Positions 1 through 6,599 of a stretch of DNA of 7,663 nucleotides are shown piece by piece. The stretch covers positions 1 through 7,663 of the forward strand of contig VFKK01000267.1 in NCBI GenBank assembly GCA_009885605.1, in the 5' to 3' direction. The position numbers and the translations under genes were made by a program. The stretch comes from Cyclobacteriaceae bacterium. GTDB taxonomy: Bacteria > Bacteroidota > Bacteroidia > Cytophagales > Cyclobacteriaceae. The notes beneath the pieces were generated by a model. It made no database searches, had not been told where the DNA came from, and saw only the letters and a list, made by a program, of their open reading frames with translations. Position 1 is the stretch's first letter; every line of letters begins with the position of its first letter.

Positions 1-87
1 AAGATTGAGGAAATCTCCCTGAAAAATAATAAATACCAAACAGATAAGCAGCCCGGTTAATTTGAGAGAGGTCTCAATGCGATTCAT
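1..87 (-). CDS. Partial membrane protein start, probably Blh beta-carotene 15,15'-dioxygenase
   Basis: An ATG at 87-85 opens a frame that stays open for 29 codons to the window edge, so only the N-terminus is visible. It starts MNRIETSLKLTG and continues into a hydrophobic stretch (about residues 10-23, rich in Leu, Ile, Val and Phe), which looks like a first transmembrane helix. The start lies inside crtY: the two genes overlap by 14 bp, a sign of translational coupling in one transcript. No Shine-Dalgarno sequence is seen, as is common in Bacteroidota. Blh/Brp proteins are multi-helix membrane enzymes that cleave beta-carotene into two retinals, and they usually lie near rhodopsin genes. 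Position downstream of rhodopsin and crtY makes Blh the best guess, but the conserved His-containing motifs lie outside the window. A beta-carotene hydroxylase or another carotenoid membrane protein is possible. The reading frame is well supported; the identity is inference. Confidence 0.55.
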   Translation of the reverse strand, partial: MNRIETSLKLTGLLICLVFIIFQGDFLNL

Positions 88-1222
88 ATTTTAAAAGACT
101 TTTTATGAAAATTTTGAATCTGAGTTTGCTTAGCATTTTCAATTCCTCGGCAAATCCTGTTTCTTCATTTAAAAACCTTAAAACGGTCTCAGCTTTTGAG
201 GTTTCGAAAAGATTAAAAAATAGTCTTTGAAGGCTTTTAGGCCATTTATAAGCGATATTTAATAAGATATTATCGTAAAAATTAAACCTTGATGACTTAA
301 AAATTCTATACTCTTTAAGATTCCCTGACTCCAGATTTTCTACGAGCTGAATGCAATTTTTCTGTATAGTATGAAAAGTATAGCCTGTTGATGCTTTTGT
401 CCATCCTCCGTTCGTTCCAATCGGAATTATTCGTTCCGATGTGATTGTTGGATTGATTTGTGTACTCATAGGGATGATCCCTGTTTCTCTGAAAACAATA
501 TTAAAATTCTGATTTCGAGTGAGTTTGGTTAAATAGTTTCTGAGTTCAACCTCGAGATTTTCTTCAGAGATTGGTTCCACTGAATAGACTGTGAATTCCA
601 CTAAAGCCTTGTTTTTTGTAAAGGGAAGGAGGTAAAAAAAATGAAATTTATTTGATTCATTTTTGGGAAAATCCATCATTGTAATGGTTTCAGGATCAAA
701 CAAATCAGTCTCAGACTCAATTGTCCAACCTGAAAATATTTGTTTTAAATGCTTGTCGAAAAATCCTCCCGTTGGATTTAACCTGGAATCGAAAGCAAAG
801 TCAGCAATGAATTCGCCGCTCGAGCTTGTATTCAGATATACTTTGTCCTCGAAAGATTTTAAATCAGTAACTGAATCCTTAATAAAGGTCACATTGGGAA
901 AATGTTGAATTTTGTCCAGAATAGAATTGAAAAAATCACTGGAATTGAGGTGGAAATATTGAAGATCTCCAAGGTGTTTTTTTAGAGTTTTCTCATCTGA
1001 TCTGAAGGATAAGTTACTCCACTTAAATATTTCTGATTTTAAAGGGTGAATTTGCAATGGCTTTTCAGACCAATAGCACCAGGTTTTATTTGGAATATTT
1101 CCGCCCATAGGATCAATCAAAAGAATTTTGCAATTCTTCAGTTGCTTGCTCTCGAGCATGTAATAAACCAAACTTAAGCCCGCACACCCGGCGCCGGCAA
1201 GTATGTAATCATAGCTTTCCAT
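74..1222 (-). CDS. crtY: Lycopene beta-cyclase (CrtY family)
   Basis: This 382-residue flavoprotein is expected to cyclise both ends of lycopene to give beta-carotene, the precursor of retinal and of xanthophylls such as zeaxanthin. Visible family marks, in order: an N-terminal dinucleotide-binding GxGxxG (GAGCAG, residues 10-15) after a short beta strand; NKTWCYW at 45-51, matching the family N-[RK]-T-W-C-[FY]-W signature; FDSR at 144-147; ETGIIPM at 246-252; and GTNGGWTKASTGYTF at 269-283, the strongly conserved C-terminal block. Length is normal for bacterial CrtY. The ATG start lies only four residues before the first strand, so it is well placed. The gene follows rhodopsin by 58 bp with a terminator-like hairpin between, and overlaps the next gene by 14 bp. 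Hand counts of three 60-base lines give about 32% GC, lower than the rhodopsin gene. Function is confident from the motifs; cyclising one or both ends cannot be read from sequence. Confidence 0.93.
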   Translation of the reverse strand: MESYDYILAGAGCAGLSLVYYMLESKQLKNCKILLIDPMGGNIPNKTWCYWSEKPLQIHPLKSEIFKWSNLSFRSDEKTLKKHLGDLQYFHLNSSDFFNSILDKIQHFPNVTFIKDSVTDLKSFEDKVYLNTSSSGEFIADFAFDSRLNPTGGFFDKHLKQIFSGWTIESETDLFDPETITMMDFPKNESNKFHFFYLLPFTKNKALVEFTVYSVEPISEENLEVELRNYLTKLTRNQNFNIVFRETGIIPMSTQINPTITSERIIPIGTNGGWTKASTGYTFHTIQKNCIQLVENLESGNLKEYRIFKSSRFNFYDNILLNIAYKWPKSLQRLFFNLFETSKAETVLRFLNEETGFAEELKMLSKLRFKIFIKSLLKYESH

Positions 1223-1230
1223 GAATTGAG

Positions 1231-1273
1231 AAAAAAATTTGGACTGCCTATCATTTTCATGAAAGACAGCCCA
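1231..1273 (-). terminator. Rho-independent terminator or attenuator between rhodopsin and crtY
   Basis: On the minus strand TGGGCTGTC (1273-1265) can pair with GGCAGTCCA (1248-1240) to form a nine-base-pair stem with two G-U pairs and a 16-nt loop. It is followed by AA and then seven T residues (1237-1231). The loop itself contains the palindrome TTTCATGAAA (1255-1264). The hairpin begins eight bases after the rhodopsin stop codon. It would end most rhodopsin transcripts, with partial readthrough feeding crtY. Confidence 0.72.
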
Positions 1274-1280
1274 GATTTAA

Positions 1281-2030
1281 TTAAGCTACTACTTTCCTTG
1301 CCTTTGCAGTTTCTGCAATGGCAACTGAATAAATTACCAAGCCAAATCCAATTTTGTTAATGGCATCCGCCAAGTTGTAGAATAAGTCAATTGAGCTTAC
1401 CTCAAATGCACCTGACAACAAGTTTCCTGGAAGGACCATGTATCCAAGTGGATAGATTGACCATCCTAGTGTAATGAATATTTTCAGAAGGAACATTGCA
1501 CTTCCCAATGCCGGGCTGTTTGATCCTTTAGCCAATTTCGCTACGTCTCCTGCAAACACTTCATATACAATGTACAGGTAACCCAGTGTAGAGAAGATTC
1601 CCCACATTATGTTGCTATCAATGCCAGAAGTTTCACCGATGTAACCAGTGATCAACATTACTAAAGACGCCAGGATCAACTTAAATAAGGTTGAACCCTT
1701 AGCTCCAAAAGGCTTTGTAAGCAAATAAAATTCTACGCACATCAATGGAACTGTCAATGTCCAATCCACATATCTGAAAGCAGTCGGACTAGTACCGGTT
1801 TGCATGTAAAAATCACGCATGTAATAATAATGGACTGCTGCAATTCCTGTGATAAGTGCAGAGACTAACAAGGAAAGTTTCCATTTGCCATCCACTGATC
1901 CTCTTTCTACAAGGAAGAAGATGGAGGAGGCGAACATAGCCATGTAACCAATGAAGAAAGTGATGGCTACTGGATCACTGTTGATGATGCGGTCTAATCC
2001 AATTAGCTCCGCTGCTAGGGTGAGATTCAT
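1281..2030 (-). CDS. Light-driven proton-pumping rhodopsin (proteorhodopsin type, possible antenna binder)
   Basis: This 249-residue seven-helix membrane protein binds retinal and should pump protons outward across the inner membrane in light. Helices are roughly A 21-41, B 51-70, C 84-104, D 114-130, E 139-161, F 175-200 and G 213-240. The retinal Schiff-base lysine is K226 in NLADAINKIGFG, with counter-ion D222 four residues before. Helix C reads RYVDWTLTVPLMCVEF: D89 (proton acceptor), T93 and E100 (proton donor) form the DTE motif of outward proton pumps, not the NDQ of sodium pumps or NTQ of chloride pumps. H67 matches the histidine paired with the acceptor in proteorhodopsin. M97 sits at the spectral tuning site (105 in proteorhodopsin), where Leu or Met gives green absorption and Gln blue. 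G144 in helix E aligns with G156 of xanthorhodopsin, the residue that leaves room for a carotenoid. The ATG start leaves about 20 residues before helix A and no clear signal peptide. It lies first in the cassette with crtY. Confidence 0.96.
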   Translation of the reverse strand: MNLTLAAELIGLDRIINSDPVAITFFIGYMAMFASSIFFLVERGSVDGKWKLSLLVSALITGIAAVHYYYMRDFYMQTGTSPTAFRYVDWTLTVPLMCVEFYLLTKPFGAKGSTLFKLILASLVMLITGYIGETSGIDSNIMWGIFSTLGYLYIVYEVFAGDVAKLAKGSNSPALGSAMFLLKIFITLGWSIYPLGYMVLPGNLLSGAFEVSSIDLFYNLADAINKIGFGLVIYSVAIAETAKARKVVA

Positions 2031-2081
2031 AATGGTGTTGTTTGAGTTGAAGATTTGTTAATTTTAAAAAGTAAAAGAAAA

Positions 2082-2109
2082 CAGAATAAAATTTGTTTAA
2101 TAATTACAA
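2082..2109 (-). promoter_or_regulatory. Weak candidate promoter for rhodopsin
   Basis: On the minus strand TTG (2109-2107), 18 bases, then TATTCTG (2088-2082) loosely resembles the Bacteroidota promoter TTG-N19-TAnnTTTG. It would start transcription near 2075 and give a leader of about 45 nt. The -7 box is imperfect. A rival box, TATTTTG at 2128-2122, lacks a -33 partner. Confidence 0.3.
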
Positions 2110-2166
2110 CACTAAATTAAACAAAATACAATCATCTGTTGTAAATCAGGTATATAGCGTTGTAAA
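2102..2166 (-). promoter_or_regulatory. Triple TTTACAAC-like motif, candidate operator for the rhodopsin gene
   Basis: Read on the minus strand, TTTACAAC occurs at 2166-2159 and again at 2145-2138. The two copies are exact and 21 bp apart, about two helical turns. A third, inverted copy lies at 2102-2111 (AATTACAACA on the plus strand, which matches the inverted complement of TGTTGTAAAT at 2137-2146 in 9 of 10 positions). Two same-face direct sites plus an inverted site upstream of a light-use gene look like binding sites for a dimeric or oligomeric regulator. Which regulator cannot be told; a light-responsive MerR-type protein (LitR/CarH) is one speculative option. Chance occurrence in AT-rich DNA is possible. 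Confidence 0.4.
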
Positions 2167-2316
2167 AACGAAATGAATGGAAAATTTATTTTTTGATTAA
2201 AACCTAAAGACAGAATAATATTTGGGAGGTTTTTGTTTGATAAGGTAGAAAGTCAATGATTTTTTGGTTTAGAAGTCCTGTGTCAAACTCGCTTTTTTTT
2301 CTTATCTTGCGTTATC

Positions 2317-2324
2317 TAATTTTG
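2317..2324 (+). promoter_or_regulatory. Candidate gyrB promoter -7 box
   Basis: TAATTTTG is an exact match to the Bacteroidota primary sigma factor -7 consensus TAnnTTTG. It lies 50 bases before the gyrB ATG, giving a leader of roughly 44 nt. There is no TTG at the -33 spacing, only the T-run at 2292-2300. A second box-like sequence, TATCTTGC, lies just upstream at 2303-2310. Confidence 0.5.
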
Positions 2325-2374
2325 TATCCGAAATCACCTTTTGAGGCCCATTTTGAGGGTTTTATCTAAAAAAT

Positions 2375-4333
2375 ATGAGTGAGAAAAAAGCAACAAACCC
2401 CGATGATTATTCAGCAGGGAACATTCAGGTATTAGAAGGCCTGGAAGCAGTAAGAAAAAGACCCGCGATGTACATTGGTGATGTTGGAGTCAGAGGACTT
2501 CACCATCTGATTTGGGAAGTTGTCGATAACTCGATTGATGAAGCCTTAGCTGGTCATTGCGATACTATCAAGGTTACGATCCACGAAGACAACTCTGTCA
2601 CAGTAGAAGATAATGGTCGTGGTATTCCAACAGGAATGCACCCAAAAGAAAAAAAATCTGCTCTTGAAGTTGTTTTGACAGTACTTCACGCCGGCGGAAA
2701 GTTTGACAAGGATACCTATAAAGTTTCTGGTGGTTTGCATGGGGTAGGTGTTTCCTGTGTGAATGCACTGTCCACTGATTTGAAAGCTACTGTCTACCGT
2801 GACGGAGTAATTTTTGAGCAGGAATTCAAGATTGGTATTCCTCAGTATCCCGCTCGTCAAGTAGGAACGACAGACAAAAGAGGAACTACGATCCATTTCA
2901 AACCGGACGATTCCATTTTTGCAATTACGGAATACAAGTACGAGACAATTGCAAACCGGATGAGGGAAATGTCTTTCCTGAACGCCGGTGTCAGGATTAT
3001 TCTCAAGGATCTCAGAGAGCTGGAAGATGATGGTTCCCTTCGGATGGACGAATTTTATTCTGAAGGAGGATTGGTTGAATTTGTTCAATATCTCGATCTA
3101 ACCCGTGAAAAAATAATTGATACTCCTATCTACATAGACACTGAGAAAAATGGTGTGCCGGTGCAGGTAGCGATGAACTACAATAGTTCGTACACTGAGA
3201 ATGTGGTTTCCTATGTAAACACCATCAATACGCACGAAGGTGGTTCTCACGTTTCCGGATTTAGAAGAGCATTGACAAGAACTTTGAAGTCATATGCTGA
3301 TAAATCCGGCATGCTGGATAAGTTAAAGCTGGAAGTTTCAGGAGATGACTTCAGAGAGGGTTTGACGGCAGTTATTTCCGTGAAAGTACAGGAACCTCAG
3401 TTTGAAGGTCAAACCAAAAGTAAGCTTGGTAATTCGGATGTAGTCGGAGCAGTTGACAGCGCAGTTTCTGAAGTACTTCAAAGCTGGCTTGAGGAGCATC
3501 CAAAAGAAGCAAGAATAATAGTCGGCAAAGTAGTTCTTGCGGCACAGGCCAGACATGCTGCCAAAAAAGCCCGTGAGATGGTTCAGCGTAAGAATGTTCT
3601 TGGTGGTGGTGGTCTTCCTGGAAAACTTGCGGATTGTGCTAACAGTGATCCTACAGTTTGTGAGCTTTACCTTGTCGAAGGTGACTCTGCAGGTGGATCT
3701 GCCAAGCAAGGAAGAGACAGAGATTTCCAGGCAATTTTGCCATTGAAGGGTAAAATCCTAAACGTAGAAAAAGCGCACGAACATAAAATCTACGATAACG
3801 AGGAAATCAAAAATATTCTAACCGCTCTCGGAGTGAGATTAGGAACGGCAAATGATGACAGGGAGCTTGATATGTCGGGTCTTCGCTATCATAAGATTAT
3901 CATTATGACGGATGCTGACATTGATGGATCTCACATCCGAACTTTGATTCTGACCTTATTCTTCAGATACATGAAAGCTCTGATCGAAAACGGGTACGTT
4001 TACATTGCTTTGCCTCCGCTTTACTTGTTGAAGAGAGGAAAAGACGAACGCTACTGCTGGACTGAAGAGGAAAGAAAACGTCTGACCCTTGAAATGGCGA
4101 AAGACGGAAGAGAGGACAGTGTGGGTATACAGCGATATAAGGGTCTGGGAGAAATGAACCCGGAGCAACTATGGACCACCACGATGGATCCTTCCGTGAG
4201 AACGATCAAGCAAGTCAACATCGAATCTGCAATTGAAGCAGATCACCTTTTCAGCATGCTTATGGGAGATGAAGTGGCACCAAGAAGAGATTTCATCGAG
4301 AAAAATGCTAAATACGCAAAAATCGATACCTGA
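2375..4333 (+). CDS. gyrB: DNA gyrase subunit B
   Basis: The ATPase subunit of gyrase: with GyrA (not in this window) it introduces negative supercoils into DNA using ATP. The 652-residue protein is complete and of the short form that lacks the roughly 170-residue insert found in the E. coli TOPRIM domain. The GHKL ATPase part shows E48 and N52 in EVVDNSIDEA (catalytic base and Mg ligand), D79 in VEDNGRGIP, and GGLHGVGVSCVNALS at 119-133. QTKSKLGN (346-353) carries K348, the transducer lysine that contacts ATP. The TOPRIM part has EGDSAGGSAKQGRDRD (435-450), with E435 as catalytic acid, and DADIDGSH (513-520), with the metal-binding aspartates D513, D515 and D517. The C-terminal block QRYKGLGEMNPEQLW is at 586-600. 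D437 and K458 match the wild-type residues at the quinolone-resistance sites, so no resistance change is seen there. GyrB is favoured over ParE by the family pattern and length, though the two are close relatives. Confidence 0.97.
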   Translation: MSEKKATNPDDYSAGNIQVLEGLEAVRKRPAMYIGDVGVRGLHHLIWEVVDNSIDEALAGHCDTIKVTIHEDNSVTVEDNGRGIPTGMHPKEKKSALEVVLTVLHAGGKFDKDTYKVSGGLHGVGVSCVNALSTDLKATVYRDGVIFEQEFKIGIPQYPARQVGTTDKRGTTIHFKPDDSIFAITEYKYETIANRMREMSFLNAGVRIILKDLRELEDDGSLRMDEFYSEGGLVEFVQYLDLTREKIIDTPIYIDTEKNGVPVQVAMNYNSSYTENVVSYVNTINTHEGGSHVSGFRRALTRTLKSYADKSGMLDKLKLEVSGDDFREGLTAVISVKVQEPQFEGQTKSKLGNSDVVGAVDSAVSEVLQSWLEEHPKEARIIVGKVVLAAQARHAAKKAREMVQRKNVLGGGGLPGKLADCANSDPTVCELYLVEGDSAGGSAKQGRDRDFQAILPLKGKILNVEKAHEHKIYDNEEIKNILTALGVRLGTANDDRELDMSGLRYHKIIIMTDADIDGSHIRTLILTLFFRYMKALIENGYVYIALPPLYLLKRGKDERYCWTEEERKRLTLEMAKDGREDSVGIQRYKGLGEMNPEQLWTTTMDPSVRTIKQVNIESAIEADHLFSMLMGDEVAPRRDFIEKNAKYAKIDT

Positions 4334-4341
4334 TAATTTTG

Positions 4342-4368
4342 AAGGGGGCTTTTTAGCCCCTTTTTTTT
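4342..4368 (+). terminator. Rho-independent terminator of gyrB
   Basis: GGGGCT (4345-4350) pairs with AGCCCC (4355-4360) around a TTTT loop. The stem can be extended by a G-U and two A-T pairs (4342-4344 with 4361-4363), and the hairpin runs into eight T residues (4361-4368). It begins eight bases after the gyrB stop codon and should separate gyrB from ppk1. On the minus strand there is no matching T-run, so it acts in one direction. Confidence 0.93.
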
Positions 4369-4414
4369 AATCTTTAATAACAAATTGATAAACCCACCGT
4401 AAGCAATCAAAATC

Positions 4415-4421
4415 TATCTTG
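4415..4421 (+). promoter_or_regulatory. Weak candidate ppk1 promoter -7 box
   Basis: TATCTTG followed by C resembles TAnnTTTG with one T missing. It lies 23 bases before the ppk1 ATG, leaving a leader of only about 15-20 nt. The same octamer TATCTTGC appears upstream of gyrB at 2303-2310. The closest TTG (4385-4387) is too far away to be a normal -33 element. A promoter is needed here because a strong terminator precedes it. Confidence 0.35.
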
Positions 4422-4444
4422 CTTCGAAATTAATTTAACCTGCT

Positions 4445-6571
4445 ATGAAACTGGCAATCGGTGATAAATACGAGTCGATCATTCAGAAAAGTGACCTGGT
4501 CAGTCGAGATTTAAGTTGGTTGAAATTCAACGAACGCGTTCTCGATCAGTCTAAAAAAGAGCAAAGGACAATTTTTGAGAAATTAAAGTTTCTTGCGATC
4601 ACTGCCTCCAACCTGGATGAGTTTTTTATGATCAGGGTCGGCTCGCTTTATAACTACCTCGATTATGAGAAGGAGCGAGTGGATTACTCCGGCCTGCGAG
4701 AAGAACCCTTCAAGTCCAGGTTAATGGGAGAATGCCAGGATTTTCATACTGATCAGCATAATCATTTTGTCAATGTAATTTTGCCAGGCCTTGACAAAGA
4801 GGGGATCAGTCTTTGCAATATCACCAAACTCACTCAGCCTGAGCAGGAGAAAGTTCATTCCTATTTTATCAAAGCGATCTACCCCATGCTTACTCCGATG
4901 GTGTACGATGGATACAGGACTTTTCCGATTTTGATGAACAAACTCCTGGTTTTTGGAGTGGTGACTACCAGTCCGGGAGAGCGTCAGGATATGCGAAAGC
5001 TAAGTTTTGTGCAGATACCTGCAAATATTCCGAGATTTTTTGAGATCGAACGAGACAATTCACTTTTGCTGATTCCTATCGAAGAGGTCATTCGGGAGAA
5101 TATTATTTCTCTTTTTAGGAATGTGGAGATTGAAGCGATCAGTCTTTTCAGGATTACCAGAAATGGAGATTTCACTTTGGAAGAAAGTGAAGACATGGAC
5201 GCCAACTTTCTCGAAGAAGTGAAAAGAAAGTTAATGGAGCGAAAGACCGGTAGGGTAGTGCGGATCGAAATCGAGGAGGGCTACAGCAAATGGATGCTTA
5301 ATTCACTTTTGGAGCGATGGAATCTGAAAATAGATTCCGTCTTTAAGGTTAAAAGGGCCAGCATGCTGGATTTCACGGGTCTTTGGCAAATAGTCGGAAA
5401 TCGGAAATTCCGTGACAGGCTTCCTCAAATTCCTGAACCGGTGAAACCTTTGTCTTATCCTGAAGAGGGAATGGCCGATATTTTTGAGGTGCTCAAGCAA
5501 AAAGATATTCTGCTTCATCATCCTTACAATAACATTGATTCCATTCTCGATCTCGTGGAAAAAGCTGCCGAAGATCCTGGAGTAATGGCTATCAAAATGA
5601 CCCTTTATCGGGTGGCGAAGGACAGTCAGATCACCAAGGCGTTGTTGAAAGCTGCAGAAAATGGAAAGCACGTTTCAGTTCTTTTTGAAGTGAAAGCAAG
5701 ATTTGATGAAGAAAATAATATCAGGGAAGCAAAAAAACTTCAAAAGGCTGGATGTTTTGTTATTTACGGGATTTCACATTTGAAAACTCACACCAAACTT
5801 CTTTTGATTGTGAAAAAGGAGGATTGGGAAATTACCCGATACGTCCATCTTGGATCGGGAAATTACAACGAAGACACCGCAAGGCTTTACACTGACATTG
5901 GCCTGCTGACAACCAATGAAACACTGGCGAATGATGTGTCAGAATTCTTCAATGTCATCACCGGGCATTCCATGCCGCACCAATACAAAAATCTGATCAC
6001 GGCTCCGAGAGATATGAGAAATCAACTCATAGAGTTTGTTGAGCAGGAAGCTGAAAATGCGCGAAATGGACTCCCTAGTGGGGTTTTTATTAAAGTAAAT
6101 TCGCTTGAGGATTCAGAGATTATCTATGCTCTTTACAGAGCTTCCCAATCCGGAGTTACGATCAAACTGATCATCAGGGGTATTTGCTGTATAAGACCAG
6201 GAAGAGCTGGTTTGAGTGAGAAAATAGAGGTCCTTTCGATAGTAGGGGACTTTTTGGAGCACTCAAGGATTTACCATTTTCATAATAATGGGTTGACCAG
6301 AACGTATGCCGGTAGTGCAGATATGATGGTTAGGAGCTTTGACAAAAGACTTGAATCACTTTTCAAAGTAGAGTCTCCCTTGCTGGAAAAGCAATTGATG
6401 AATATTATTGCTTACAATCTCAGGGATAATGTCAATACATATGTCATGCAAGAGGATGGTTCTTACTTATTGAAAAAGCCAGCAGATGGCGAGGCGGAAT
6501 TCAATATTCATAAAGAGTTCTTCCGGGTTGATTCAGAAGAAGTAATGAGAGTTGAGCTCGTAAAACCATAA
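4445..6571 (+). CDS. ppk1: Polyphosphate kinase 1
   Basis: Ppk1 reversibly moves the terminal phosphate of ATP onto a growing inorganic polyphosphate chain, through a phosphohistidine intermediate; it is usually membrane-associated. At 708 residues it has normal length and all four domains: an N-terminal domain with SRDLSWLKFNERVL (20-33) and DEFFMIRVGSL (58-68), a head domain (about 120-320), and two phospholipase-D-like catalytic domains. In the C1 domain, H449 in KTHTKLLLI matches the phosphorylated H435 of E. coli, and H468 in VHLGSGNYN matches H454. H606 in LEHSRIY matches H592, and R389 and R419 match the Mg/phosphate-binding arginines R375 and R405; all these offsets agree at +14. The ATG gives the usual short lead-in before the SRDLSW motif. 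It lies 111 bp after gyrB, beyond a terminator, and converges with the ppx-family gene. Nothing essential is missing. Confidence 0.97.
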   Translation: MKLAIGDKYESIIQKSDLVSRDLSWLKFNERVLDQSKKEQRTIFEKLKFLAITASNLDEFFMIRVGSLYNYLDYEKERVDYSGLREEPFKSRLMGECQDFHTDQHNHFVNVILPGLDKEGISLCNITKLTQPEQEKVHSYFIKAIYPMLTPMVYDGYRTFPILMNKLLVFGVVTTSPGERQDMRKLSFVQIPANIPRFFEIERDNSLLLIPIEEVIRENIISLFRNVEIEAISLFRITRNGDFTLEESEDMDANFLEEVKRKLMERKTGRVVRIEIEEGYSKWMLNSLLERWNLKIDSVFKVKRASMLDFTGLWQIVGNRKFRDRLPQIPEPVKPLSYPEEGMADIFEVLKQKDILLHHPYNNIDSILDLVEKAAEDPGVMAIKMTLYRVAKDSQITKALLKAAENGKHVSVLFEVKARFDEENNIREAKKLQKAGCFVIYGISHLKTHTKLLLIVKKEDWEITRYVHLGSGNYNEDTARLYTDIGLLTTNETLANDVSEFFNVITGHSMPHQYKNLITAPRDMRNQLIEFVEQEAENARNGLPSGVFIKVNSLEDSEIIYALYRASQSGVTIKLIIRGICCIRPGRAGLSEKIEVLSIVGDFLEHSRIYHFHNNGLTRTYAGSADMMVRSFDKRLESLFKVESPLLEKQLMNIIAYNLRDNVNTYVMQEDGSYLLKKPADGEAEFNIHKEFFRVDSEEVMRVELVKP

Positions 6572-6599
6572 AAAATGCCCCGATCAAAGGAACATTTTT
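6571..6599. terminator. Possible bidirectional terminator between ppk1 and ppx
   Basis: AAAAATG (6571-6577) can pair with CATTTTT (6593-6599). Two inner C-G pairs (6580-6581 with 6589-6590) form inside a small internal loop. Both strands leave the hairpin in T-rich sequence (TTTTTGTTTTG on plus, six T on minus), which fits a shared terminator for two converging genes. It overlaps the ppk1 stop and the last codons of ppx. The stem is AT-rich and therefore weak. Confidence 0.42.

Larger units (their letters stand above)
2031..2374. other. Divergent intergenic regulatory region, rhodopsin / gyrB
   Basis: This 344-bp gap carries no convincing coding frame. It separates two genes read outward and must hold both promoters. 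The left half (about 2040-2170) is very AT-rich and holds repeated TTTACAAC-like motifs and a weak promoter facing rhodopsin. The right half holds a T-rich tract (2292-2300), -7-like boxes for gyrB, and a short imperfect 12-bp tandem repeat (TTTTGAGG at 2339-2346 and 2351-2358) in the likely gyrB leader. A further near-match, TTTTG (2191-2195) then 20 bases then TAATATTTG (2216-2224), could be a second, more distant gyrB promoter. No structured RNA was recognised. Confidence 0.7.

Noticed and set aside
663..908. Open frame on the plus strand inside crtY
   Set aside because: It lies fully antisense to a well-supported crtY, and its translation shows no domain, membrane helix or family pattern.
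1281..2030. Sodium- or chloride-pumping rhodopsin
   Set aside because: Helix C has D89, T93 and E100 (DTE), not the NDQ or NTQ combinations of sodium or chloride pumps.
2339..2360. Imperfect 12-bp tandem repeat in the gyrB leader as a regulatory element
   Set aside because: Only about 1.7 units (TTTTGAGG twice); too short to separate from chance, so it is mentioned only in the intergenic description.
2546..3088. 180-codon open frame on the minus strand inside gyrB
   Set aside because: Antisense shadow of gyrB; composition is odd for a protein (rich in Cys, Phe and Asn) and there are no recognisable motifs.
3338..3746. Overlapping open frames on both strands within gyrB
   Set aside because: Both lie over the conserved transducer and TOPRIM codons of gyrB and show no family features.
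4984..5671. Minus-strand open frames within ppk1
   Set aside because: Shadows of a gene with intact catalytic residues; no initiation context or domain.
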